Below, piece after piece: positions 35,297 through 43,071 of a stretch of DNA of 64,000 bases. Each line of letters begins with the position of its first letter. The stretch's first letter is position 1. A program made the position numbers and the translations under genes. Under the pieces are notes generated by a model. That model searched no databases and was not told the DNA's origin. It saw only the letters and a list, made by a program, of their open reading frames with translations. The stretch is taken from contig NZ_BOMN01000005.1 in the NCBI RefSeq assembly GCF_016862215.1, positions 1 through 64,000 of the forward strand, written 5' to 3'. The stretch is from Winogradskya humida (lineage in GTDB: Bacteria; Actinomycetota; Actinomycetes; Mycobacteriales; Micromonosporaceae).

Positions 35297-36052
35297 ATGG
35301 ATCTTGGTCTGGCCGAACGTGTCTATATCCTGACCGGCGCCTCCAAGGGGCTCGGGCTCGCCACCGCGGAGGCGCTCGTGGCCGACGGCGCACGGGTGGT
35401 GATCTCCTCGCGGTCGCAGACGAGTGTCGACGCCGCCGTGGAGCAGCTGGGTGCCAACGCCGTCGGGGTCGCCGCCGACCTGACCGATCCCGCCACGCCG
35501 GAGCTGCTGCTGCGGACGGCGAAGGAGACGTTCGGGCGGCTGGACGGGGCGCTGATCTCGGTCGGCGGGCCCCACCTCGGGACAGCGCTGGAGCAGCACG
35601 ACGATCACTGGCGGGAGGCCTTCGAAACGATCTTCCTGGGCTCGGTGCGGGCGGCGCGCACGTTCGCCGCGGTGCTGGAGGAGGGCGGCGCGATCGCGTT
35701 CGTGCTGTCCACGTCGACCCGGGTGCCGCTGCCGGGGCTGGGACTGTCGAACGGGCTGCGCCCGGGGCTGGCCGGCGTCGCCAAGGACATGGCCGACGAG
35801 CTGGGGCCGCGCGGGATCCGGGTGGTGAGCCTGCTGCCGGGCCGGATCCTCACCGACCGCAACCGGCAGCTGTTCGCGGCGAGTGACGACCCGGCGAAGG
35901 CCGAGGCCACGTCGACCGCCGCCGTGCCGCTGAAGCGCATGGGGCAGCCCGAGGAGTTCGGCAAGGTCGCGGCGTTCGTGCTCTCCCCCGCCGCCGGGTT
36001 CCTGACCGGCATCCAGATTCCGATCGACGGTGGCTCCACGCGCATGATCTGA
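35297..36052 (+). CDS. SDR-fold protein lacking the YxxxK catalytic pair
   Basis: A 251-residue Rossmann protein with TGASKGLGLATAEAL (NADP site), AADLTDP and GALISVGG (where NNAG is typical) and an ordinary C-terminus (FGKVAAFVLSPAAGFLTGIQIPIDGGSTR). The catalytic region reads STSTRVPLPGLGLSNGLRPGLAG: the Tyr and Lys of YxxxK are both missing. It may be a non-canonical SDR of the family that keeps the fold but uses other residues, so the reaction cannot be named. It lies 16 bases after the XRE gene. Confidence 0.8.
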   Translation: MDLGLAERVYILTGASKGLGLATAEALVADGARVVISSRSQTSVDAAVEQLGANAVGVAADLTDPATPELLLRTAKETFGRLDGALISVGGPHLGTALEQHDDHWREAFETIFLGSVRAARTFAAVLEEGGAIAFVLSTSTRVPLPGLGLSNGLRPGLAGVAKDMADELGPRGIRVVSLLPGRILTDRNRQLFAASDDPAKAEATSTAAVPLKRMGQPEEFGKVAAFVLSPAAGFLTGIQIPIDGGSTRMI

Positions 36053-36055
36053 GGT

Positions 36056-36604
36056 ATGGAATTCCAGAGGCCCACGCCGGACGAGGTAGCCGCGGCGCGG
36101 AACAGGACGATCCCCGATCTGGTCGGGCCGGGGCTGAAGGTGCTGTTCTCCGGGATCAACCCGAGCCTCTACTCGGCGGCGACCGGGCATCACTTCGCAC
36201 GCCCGGGCAACAGGTTCTGGCCGGCTCTGCACCTCGCCGGGTTCACCCCGCGCGTGCTGCACCCCTCGGAGCAGGGATTGCTGCCGGCAATGGGGCTCGG
36301 CATCACCAACGTGGTCGCGAGGGCCACGGCCCGCGCGGACGAACTCGACGCCGCCGAGCTCAAAGCCGGCGGGGAAATTCTCGCCGGGCTCGTCGAGCGG
36401 TGGCGGCCGGAATGCCTGGCGGTGCTGGGCGTCACGGCGTACCGATCAGCGTTTGACCGGCCGAAAGCGAGAACCGGACCGCAGAGCGACACCATCGGCG
36501 GGGTCAAGGTCTGGGTCCTGCCCAACCCGAGCGGTCTCAACGCCCATTACACCCAGCAGACCCTTGGCTCCGCGTACGCCGAACTGCGATCTGTGTTTAC
36601 ATAG
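36056..36604 (+). CDS. mug: G/U mismatch-specific DNA glycosylase
   Basis: A 182-residue Mug-type uracil-DNA glycosylase superfamily member. Motif 1 is LFSGINPSLYS with the catalytic Asn. Motif 2 is LPNPSGLNAHYT, which inserts into the DNA helix. It excises uracil, or ethenocytosine, opposite G in the cytoplasm. ATG 36056 lies four bases after the SDR stop, so the two are co-transcribed. The length matches E. coli Mug. Confidence 0.92.
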   Translation: MEFQRPTPDEVAAARNRTIPDLVGPGLKVLFSGINPSLYSAATGHHFARPGNRFWPALHLAGFTPRVLHPSEQGLLPAMGLGITNVVARATARADELDAAELKAGGEILAGLVERWRPECLAVLGVTAYRSAFDRPKARTGPQSDTIGGVKVWVLPNPSGLNAHYTQQTLGSAYAELRSVFT

Positions 36605-36638
36605 ATGCTCGCCGATTTCCTTCTCCGGAAGAGGCAGC

Positions 36639-39254
36639 ATGAACGTCACCCGTATCGGAGCATTCGCGGTCGCGTTGCTCCTGCCCGTCCTCGGCGCGGC
36701 CACCCCGGCGCGGGCGGCGGGCAACCTGGCACCGCTCAGCCCCGCCGGCCTGACGATCGGTGACCGGGCGGAACCGCTGGGCGTCGAGGGCGCGCCGCTG
36801 TTCGGCTGGCGGCCCCGGGACCTCGACGCCGGTGAGCGCCAGAGCGCGTACCAGATCAAGGTCTTCGCGGCCGGCGAGGTCTGGGACAGCGGCAAGGTCG
36901 CGTCGCGCGAGAGCTCTTTTGTTCCGTACGCGGGCCCGGCGCTGATCAACGGCACCACCTACCACTGGCGCGTGCGCACCTGGGACCGCGCCGGCGCCGC
37001 TTCTCCCTGGTCGGCGTCCACGTTCGACACCGGGATCGGGGACGCCGACTGGCAGGCGAGCTGGATCCGGCGTACGACGACCGAAAAGGACGATTACACA
37101 CAGGCGCGCACAGAGTTCACTGTCGGTGCGGGGCGGGTTGTCCGGGCGCGACTCTACGTGTCTGCGTCACAGCAGTATCAGGCGTTCGTGAACGGGGCGA
37201 TGGTCGACCGCGGTCAGGCGTACGCGTACCCGGGTGAGGGGTATTACCAGGTCACCGATGTCACGTCGCGGCTACGGCCCGGCACCGACGCGGCGCTCGG
37301 CGTGCTCTACCACTGGTACGGGCCGGGGCAGGGACGACCGGCGGGTGAGCCCGGGCTGCAGGCACGCCTGGTGATCGACCACGCCGACGGTTCACGGCAG
37401 GTGGTGCTCTCCGACGGCACCTGGAAGGTGACCCGCGGCCCGTGGCTGGCAGCGGCGTACCGCAACGGCGACGGCCGCGACTACATCGAGAACGCGCTCC
37501 CCCAGTCCGCGGCCTGGACCAGGGCGGGCTTCGACGACTCGGCGTGGCAGGCTCCGGCCATCGCGGCGTCACCGCATCTGCAGGCGCAGCAGACCCGCCT
37601 GAGCTACCAGACCGTCAAGCCGGTGAGCGTGACCACGCTGCCGTCCGGTGCGGTGGTCGCCGACTTCGGCAAGGTCATCCCCGCGATGCCCCGCGTGCGG
37701 TTCCGCGACGGCGTCGCCGGCACAACGGTGTCCATGGTGGCCGGTTATCTGCTCAACGCGGACGGCTCAGTCTCCAATTCAAGCCAGGACAACCAGAGCA
37801 CAGACCTTTCCTATACGTACGCCCAGAGCGCCGGCGATCAGACCTACGAGGCCTTCACCTACGAGGGGTTCCGCTACCTCCAGGTCTCCACACCCGCGGA
37901 CATCGCCGCCGTCGTGCAGCACACCTCGATCTCCCACTCTGCGACTTTCAGCAGCTCGGACCCCACGCTGGACGACGTGTTCACGCTGATGCAGCGGTCG
38001 GCGCTCTACTCCGCGCAGGAGCAGTTCCTCGACACCCCGACCCGCGAGAAGGGGCAGTTCCTCGCCGACTCGGTGAACATCTCCCGCGCGCTGATGGGCG
38101 GCTCCGGCGACTACGCGATGACCGCCAAGGCCATCCGCGAGTTCATCGCCTCCCAGCAACGCTACTGGCCGGACGGCAGGCTCAACGCCGTTTACCCCAA
38201 CGGCGACGGCAAGCGCGACATCCCCGACTTCACCGAGATGTTCCCCGGCTGGACCTGGGACTACTACCTGGCATCGGGCGACCGTACGCTGCTGACCCAG
38301 GCCTACCCGGTGAACCTCGCGATCGCCGACTACGTCCGCCGCTACATCGACCCGGCGACCGGCCTCGTCACGAACCTCGCCGGCGGGAGCGGCGCATACC
38401 TCTACGGCATCATCGACTGGCCCAACCGCTACGGCTACGACACGACCCCGGCGGCCCGCACGACGGTCAACATCCTCGCCGTCGACGTCCTGCGCAGCAC
38501 CGCCCAGCAGGCAGCCGCCCTCGGCCTCCCCTCGGCGGACCTGCTCGCCGACGCCGACCGCCTGACGAACGCCATCACCACGCAGCTGCGCCGCCCGGAC
38601 GGCATCTACGTCGACGGTCCGGGCTCCACGCACGCTTCCCAGATCGCCAACGCCTACGCCCTGGCGTTCCTTGGCGCCGGTGCTGAGGTCGCCGACTACG
38701 TCGCCTCATTGAAGCTCCAGATGAGCCCGATGACGGCGGACCTGCTGCTCGCCGCCCTGCACCGCGCGGGCCGCGACGACGAGGTGCTCGCCCGCCTCAC
38801 CGACCCCACATCCCTGGGCTGGGCCAACGTGCTCGCCCGCGGCGGCACGTTCACCTGGGAATCCTGGGAAGCCCCGGAACGAGGCGACAGCATGTCCCAC
38901 GGCTGGGGCGCCACCGCCCTCGTCGAACTCCAGCAGGACCTCCTCGGCGTAACGGTCACCAGCCCGGCCGCTCACACCGTACGCATATCGCCACCCACCG
39001 GAACCACCCTCACCCACGCCGAAGGCACCACCTGGACCCCGTCAGGCACCCTCGGTCTCCACTGGCGAACAGTCCGGGGCGGCACAGCCATCGTGGCGAG
39101 CATCCCCACCAACGTCACCGCCGAGATCCACGTCCCGATCACGGGCACCCACCGGCCTCTCGCCACGGGCGCGGTGACTTTCACCGGCATCCGCAACGGC
39201 TTCGCCACCTACACCGCCGGCTCCGGGACCAGCACCTTCACCCCGCTTCCCTGA
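36639..39254 (+). CDS. Secreted GH78 alpha-L-rhamnosidase
   Basis: An 871-residue secreted glycoside hydrolase. The signal peptide is residues 1-26 (MNVTRIGAFAVALLLP...ARAAG). An N-terminal FN3/beta-sandwich (LFGWRPRD...YQIKVF...YHWRVRTWD) is followed by the rhamnosidase N-domain, then the (alpha/alpha)6 barrel with DTPTREKGQFLADSVN, the motif region that carries the general acid, and FTWESWEAPERGDSMSHGWGATA near the C-terminal beta domain. It removes terminal alpha-L-rhamnose from plant glycosides or pectin. GGAAGAGG precedes ATG 36639. Confidence 0.9.
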   Translation: MNVTRIGAFAVALLLPVLGAATPARAAGNLAPLSPAGLTIGDRAEPLGVEGAPLFGWRPRDLDAGERQSAYQIKVFAAGEVWDSGKVASRESSFVPYAGPALINGTTYHWRVRTWDRAGAASPWSASTFDTGIGDADWQASWIRRTTTEKDDYTQARTEFTVGAGRVVRARLYVSASQQYQAFVNGAMVDRGQAYAYPGEGYYQVTDVTSRLRPGTDAALGVLYHWYGPGQGRPAGEPGLQARLVIDHADGSRQVVLSDGTWKVTRGPWLAAAYRNGDGRDYIENALPQSAAWTRAGFDDSAWQAPAIAASPHLQAQQTRLSYQTVKPVSVTTLPSGAVVADFGKVIPAMPRVRFRDGVAGTTVSMVAGYLLNADGSVSNSSQDNQSTDLSYTYAQSAGDQTYEAFTYEGFRYLQVSTPADIAAVVQHTSISHSATFSSSDPTLDDVFTLMQRSALYSAQEQFLDTPTREKGQFLADSVNISRALMGGSGDYAMTAKAIREFIASQQRYWPDGRLNAVYPNGDGKRDIPDFTEMFPGWTWDYYLASGDRTLLTQAYPVNLAIADYVRRYIDPATGLVTNLAGGSGAYLYGIIDWPNRYGYDTTPAARTTVNILAVDVLRSTAQQAAALGLPSADLLADADRLTNAITTQLRRPDGIYVDGPGSTHASQIANAYALAFLGAGAEVADYVASLKLQMSPMTADLLLAALHRAGRDDEVLARLTDPTSLGWANVLARGGTFTWESWEAPERGDSMSHGWGATALVELQQDLLGVTVTSPAAHTVRISPPTGTTLTHAEGTTWTPSGTLGLHWRTVRGGTAIVASIPTNVTAEIHVPITGTHRPLATGAVTFTGIRNGFATYTAGSGTSTFTPLP

Positions 39255-39262
39255 GCGGTGGG

Positions 39263-40411
39263 TCAGCGCAGGTCGACGTCGACGCCGTGCTCGGCGAACA
39301 TCCCGAGGAGGTAGCCGAGGGTGACCGCGGGGCCGTGTCGGTGCCGGTCGTACCCGGCGACCAGGTGCTCGCGGGCCACCGCCGAGTCGTGCCACCGCAG
39401 GCGGAACGGCGGCCGGGCGCCCCAGCCGCCGCGCAGGCAGTCCTCGAGAGCGTCGAGGTTCCAGCCGAAGTAGCCGCCCGGGCCGTTGACCGCCTCGCCG
39501 AGCGCGCAGTAGAAGCCCTCGACATCGGTGACGAACCGGCCGTCCAGATCGAACGGCTCCGCACTCGTGGAGCCGGCATGGTTGGCCAGCGCCACACCTG
39601 CCCACTCATCGCGCAGGGCCCGGTCGTAGCCGGCCCACAGGTTGCGCTCGGTGGGCCGGCCGGCACGCCAGATGTCCACGATGTCCCGCAGACCGGTCGG
39701 GCTGGGCTCGCGGCTGTCGCTGTCGACGGTGACGTCCACGAGCCCGTCACCGTACGCGGACGGCACGCTTGCCACGACCGTGCCGGTGACCCAGCTGTCG
39801 ATCATGCGAACCACCGCGCCGTCAGCCGCGATCGCCCCCACTCCCGCGACGATGCGGCGGGGCTCGCCGGGGTTGAACAGCTGCTGGAACACGGGCTCGA
39901 GCCGGCAGCCGATCAGTGTCACCCGGGGGATCGGGGGCGCCGCCCGCTCCCGGAAGACGCCGGTGACGTCGGCGCAGGTTCCCCACGGCCCGCCGTCGGG
40001 GCCCTGCAGCGCCAGGCCGGTCAGTCCGTCGGGACGGTCCACACCGTCGGTGCGGTCGTAGACGCTGACCAGGCCTTCCAGATCGACGTCGACCCGGCCC
40101 GGCGAACCCGCCGACGGCCGATGCCCGAGCACGGTGGTGTCGAGCAGCTGCTCCCCGGCCCAGCCGCCAGGCTCTCCCGCATCGCCCGACCACATGGTGC
40201 CCAGCCACATGGTGCCCAGCCAGGCTCGCGTGTCCAGTGCCTCGGCGAGGGCGCCGGCCGGCTCGCAGCCCAGCAGGGTGACATGTTCCCGGGGCCGGGG
40301 TGGCAGGTCGGCGAAGAGCCCGTCGATGTCGATGCACACGGCCAGCGGGTCTTCGCCGGGCTCCTCGGGCGATCCGGTGTGGCCGGCCAGCGACCAGCGG
40401 GGCAGCGTCAC
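39263..40411 (-). CDS. Protein with C-terminal barstar-like RNase-inhibitor domain
   Basis: A 382-residue protein. The C-terminal ~90 residues (FDLDGRFVTDVEGFYCALGEAVNGPGGYFGWNLDALEDCLRGG...LRWHDSAVAREHL) match barstar, which inhibits barnase-type ribonucleases. Free barstar is about 90 residues, so the remaining ~290 are an N-terminal extension I do not recognise, with pairs of repeated VTLLGCEP/VTLIGCRL segments suggesting an internal duplication. A 15-bp DNA duplication repeats WLGTM at about residue 70. A GTG start overlaps the upstream stop. It is a possible immunity protein; no toxin is adjacent. Confidence 0.8.
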   Translation of the reverse strand: MTLPRWSLAGHTGSPEEPGEDPLAVCIDIDGLFADLPPRPREHVTLLGCEPAGALAEALDTRAWLGTMWLGTMWSGDAGEPGGWAGEQLLDTTVLGHRPSAGSPGRVDVDLEGLVSVYDRTDGVDRPDGLTGLALQGPDGGPWGTCADVTGVFRERAAPPIPRVTLIGCRLEPVFQQLFNPGEPRRIVAGVGAIAADGAVVRMIDSWVTGTVVASVPSAYGDGLVDVTVDSDSREPSPTGLRDIVDIWRAGRPTERNLWAGYDRALRDEWAGVALANHAGSTSAEPFDLDGRFVTDVEGFYCALGEAVNGPGGYFGWNLDALEDCLRGGWGARPPFRLRWHDSAVAREHLVAGYDRHRHGPAVTLGYLLGMFAEHGVDVDLR

Positions 40412-40926
40412 GCCCCGACCGTACCGGCTGCGTGGGTCGTCTCCGCCAGGTGCTTCAGGTTGAGCAGCTGACGGCGGGCCATGACGAGGTCGCCGACGGA
40501 CACGCCGAGGGCGACCCAGCGGTTCGCACGCATGACAACCTTGAGGAGCAGGCGCGTCGTGTCATCCGGCTGGGCGACCAGGGCATACGACATGTAGGCG
40601 CCCATGATCGAGCCGGTGAGCTGATGCCCCGGACCGACCGCGACGATCCTGCCGAGGCTGCGGCCGCCCGTGGCGGTGAACGTCTCGCCGGCCTGGGGTT
40701 CGGGCAGCCCCGCCAGCTCCCGGGGGGACCGGCGGCCGAGGTTGTCGACCCAGTCGTAGGAATACGGCGCCAGCCTGATCTGCGTCACCCACGGCCACAC
40801 CGCGCCGACCGGCGCGTCGATCCCCACGCCCCGCCACGCCTGCAGAGCGGGCGAGTCGACCAGATCATCACAGGGATAGGCCCGCGCAACCTCGTCATCG
40901 GTCACGCCCCACCGGTCACCGAGCAT
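40408..40926 (-). CDS. SRPBCC/START-like protein
   Basis: A 172-residue protein. The pattern (AWRGVGIDAPVGAVWPWVTQIRLAPYSYDWVDNLGRRSPRE, then AGETFTATGGRSLGRIVAVGPGHQLTGSI and the C-terminal helix VMARRQLLNLKHLAETT) fits the helix-grip fold that binds hydrophobic ligands. No catalytic residue is evident. It overlaps the start of the barstar-tailed gene (GTGA), so the two are co-translated, though the functional link is unclear. Confidence 0.78.
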   Translation of the reverse strand: MLGDRWGVTDDEVARAYPCDDLVDSPALQAWRGVGIDAPVGAVWPWVTQIRLAPYSYDWVDNLGRRSPRELAGLPEPQAGETFTATGGRSLGRIVAVGPGHQLTGSIMGAYMSYALVAQPDDTTRLLLKVVMRANRWVALGVSVGDLVMARRQLLNLKHLAETTHAAGTVGA

Positions 40927-40942
40927 GCCCCGATCCTGCCAC

Positions 40943-41094
40943 CATCAGCCGGCCGCTGCGGCCCCTCACCCTGCCATCATCGGCCGGCCGCTGTGACCCC
41001 TCACACCCCTACCATCGGCCGGCCACTGTTACCCCTCACACCCCCGTCATCGGCCGGCCTTTGTGACCCCCCACCCCCGTCATCGGCCGGCCGT
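40943..41094. repeat. Imperfect minisatellite (~35-39 bp x 4-5)
   Basis: Four to five copies of a unit beginning CATCGGCCGGCCNNTG and ending in a CCCCTCACACCCC-type tract. Each contains the palindrome CGGCCGGCCG in full or in part. The last copy forms the 3' end of the NTF2-like gene, whose stop codon (41080-41082) is inside it. Confidence 0.8.
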
Positions 41095-41517
41095 TGCGGA
41101 TCCCGCACCACCGGCAGCGGCCAGGGCTTCGGCCAGAACCAGCGGGTTCAGATAGTCGCGATAGGAGACGACAAGGCCTGCCCTGATCCGCAGCACGGCG
41201 ATGATGGTCTGGTGCAGCGGTGCGCCGGTGGGGATCACGGTGCCGTGCGCCTCGTACTCGACGATCACGACCTCCGGATCGGTGGTCTCGTGGATCACCG
41301 TGTTGCGGTACTCCTCGAACTTGACGAGCCCCTTGGCCTGCGCGGTCATGAACTCGCGAAGCTGCTCGCGACCCTCGACGCGAGCCGGGATACCCGCCGG
41401 GAGGTACGGCCATTCGACGTAGCCGTCCGCCGCGAACAGCTCGACAAAAGTCTCGGTGTCCTGCGCGAGACCCGCAGCCAGCACCTGCTCAACCACTTCG
41501 CGTGCCGTGGCGGTCAT
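41080..41517 (-). CDS. NTF2-like/SnoaL-like protein
   Basis: A 145-residue protein: REVVEQVLAAGLAQDTETFVELFAADGYVEWPYLPAGIPARVEGREQLREFMTAQ, then VIVEYEAHGTVIPTGAPLHQTIIAVLRIRAGLVVSYRDYLNPLVL, are typical of stand-alone SnoaL-like proteins or limonene-epoxide hydrolase-like folds. It is divergent from a TetR gene, with a near-perfect inverted repeat in the gap. Its last codons are inside the minisatellite, so the C-terminus may vary with repeat number. Confidence 0.82.
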   Translation of the reverse strand: MTATAREVVEQVLAAGLAQDTETFVELFAADGYVEWPYLPAGIPARVEGREQLREFMTAQAKGLVKFEEYRNTVIHETTDPEVVIVEYEAHGTVIPTGAPLHQTIIAVLRIRAGLVVSYRDYLNPLVLAEALAAAGGAGSATAGR

Positions 41518-41536
41518 GATGATTCCCTTTCGTTGA

Positions 41537-41559
41537 ACGCTTGTTGATTGAACGAGCGT
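41537..41559. promoter_or_regulatory. Likely TetR operator
   Basis: ACGCTTGTT and AACGAGCGT, 9-bp arms with one mismatch and a 5-base spacer, 44 bases before the TetR start at 41603 and 20 bases before the NTF2-like start at 41517. Confidence 0.65.
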
Positions 41560-41602
41560 AGAACGAAATAGCCGCATCAGTCAACAGCCGTAGAATGAAC
41601 GC

Positions 41603-42247
41603 GTGACTGAACCAACGGCCCGCCCGACCCGGGCGCAGCAGCGCCGCCAGACCGAGGACCGCATCCTCACCGCGGCCCGGCAGCTCTTCGCCGAACGTGG
41701 CTACGACCGGACCACGATCCGTGCCGTGGCGTCGTCCGCCGGCGTCGACGCCGGCCTGGTCATGCACTACTTCGGCAGCAAGGACCTGCTGTTCGCCCGG
41801 GTCACCGAGACAGCCCCGGCCCCCGACGTGTTCCAGGCCGCGACCGGCGGCGGGGCTGGCGCCGAGGCCGGCGAGCTGTACGGCGGCACCCCGGACGAAG
41901 CAACCGAGGCGCTGCTCACGTCGCTGGGCCGTCGCCTGACCGACGAGCCGGAGTCCTCCCTGGCGGTACTGCGCTCGATGCTCACGAACGCCGACGCCGC
42001 CGACCGCTACCGGACCGCCGCACAACCCCAGCTCGACCAGCTCACCGAGGCGATCCCCGCACCCGACGCCGACCTGCGCGCGAGCCTGCTCAGCGCAATC
42101 ATCCACGGCGTGATCGCCGAGCGTTACCTGCTGCGCCTCACCAACCTCGCGGACGCCTCACCCGAACAGATCATCACCCTGCTCCGCCCCTGCTTCGAAA
42201 GCCTGACCACCGCCCCGGCAGACGACGCAGCGGACGGCCAGGGCTAA
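41603..42247 (+). CDS. TetR-family transcriptional regulator
   Basis: A 214-residue repressor with a GTG start. HTH: IRAVASSAGVDAGLVMHYFGSKDLLF (about residues 38-63). The C-terminal domain is typical of the TetR_C_33-like group (LLSAIIHGVIAERYLLRLTNLADASPEQIITLLRPCF). It is divergent from the NTF2-like gene across an inverted repeat, so that gene is its likely target. Confidence 0.9.
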   Translation: MTEPTARPTRAQQRRQTEDRILTAARQLFAERGYDRTTIRAVASSAGVDAGLVMHYFGSKDLLFARVTETAPAPDVFQAATGGGAGAEAGELYGGTPDEATEALLTSLGRRLTDEPESSLAVLRSMLTNADAADRYRTAAQPQLDQLTEAIPAPDADLRASLLSAIIHGVIAERYLLRLTNLADASPEQIITLLRPCFESLTTAPADDAADGQG

Positions 42248-42252
42248 GTGCT

Positions 42253-42615
42253 TCAGTTCGTAAGTCCTTCGGGGGTTGACGGTTCGGGGCTTTGCTGTGG
42301 TCGGTCGGTGATGGGGCTGACGAGGACGTCGCAGACGAAGTCGAGGGCTTCTTCGGTGGTGCCGCCGAACCAGTACTGGTCCTCGTAGCTGTTGTTGCTG
42401 GCACGGTAGGTCGCCAAGCTCCAGCGGTGGGCGGAGCCGCTGTAACGCAGTCGCATCACCGGCAGCTGCTCACCGCCGGTCAACTCGACGGTGACGTAGG
42501 CGAACTGGCCGTGGTAACGCACCTGGACCGCGGCCAGCTGCGGCCAGTTCGCCGTGGCCCGGGCACGCAGCCGTTGCGGCAGAGACGTCTTGGTGGAAAC
42601 AGGAATGACCGGCAT
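42253..42615 (-). CDS. Hypothetical protein near a transposase remnant
   Basis: A 120-residue protein: QVRYHGQFAYVTVELTGGEQLPVMRLRYSGSAHRWSLATYRASNNSYEDQYWFGGTTEEALDFVCDVLV. This pattern recurs in actinobacterial and Frankia genomes as a small ORF I recall near mobile elements, but no function is known. Its stop lies six bases after the TetR stop on the other strand. The next 170 bases to the transposase scar hold no gene I can support. Confidence 0.65.
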   Translation of the reverse strand: MPVIPVSTKTSLPQRLRARATANWPQLAAVQVRYHGQFAYVTVELTGGEQLPVMRLRYSGSAHRWSLATYRASNNSYEDQYWFGGTTEEALDFVCDVLVSPITDRPQQSPEPSTPEGLTN

Positions 42616-42788
42616 GGGTTCACATCCTGCCCCTGCGGCGTGTCCTGCCGACTTCCGGCACGCTTGACCGGCATCCTCGTCCGGCCTTCAACACATTCGC
42701 TTTCGATGGAAGCTGGCCGGCGCCTGTCCCTCACGCACCCCCTCATCACGCTGACCGCCACCGAACGACGGCAGTTGACCATGCTCGC

Positions 42789-43012
42789 CTACTCACACCG
42801 CCGGCTATCAGAGCGGCGGAAGCAGATCACGGCGCGGGCCAGGCGCAGAAATCTGAGAAAGTGGGAAGGCTTGCGTTCGTAGCGGCGGACCAGCCGCCGG
42901 AAGCGGGTGGTCCATGCCAAGCAGCGTTCGATGACGTAGCGGTGCCGGCCGAGCCGCTTGGAGCCGGCCTTGCCCCGGTCGATCGGGCTGGGTCCGGTCA
43001 GGTCCCCCTTTC
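42789..43012 (-). pseudogene. IS5-family (IS427-like) transposase remnant with internal deletion
   Basis: The minus strand from about 43012 reads GDLTGPSPIDRGKAGSKRLGRHRYVIERCLAWTTRFRRLVRRYERKPSHFLRF... to TAG at 42789. SPIDRGKAGSK belongs to the middle of IS5-type transposases, and RLGRHRYVIERCLAW...YERK is the C-terminal region with the conserved Tyr/Arg/Glu. In intact enzymes they are about 90 residues apart; here they are fused, so the central DDE segment has been deleted. No terminal inverted repeats are evident nearby. Confidence 0.75.
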
Positions 43013-43071
43013 ACCGGCCCGCCGGCTCAACGGATGACCTCGCAGTCCGACAACCCCACATGACACGCGGG

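Noticed and set aside
40943..41094. CRISPR-like array
   Set aside because: Units are adjacent without unique spacers, so it is a minisatellite.
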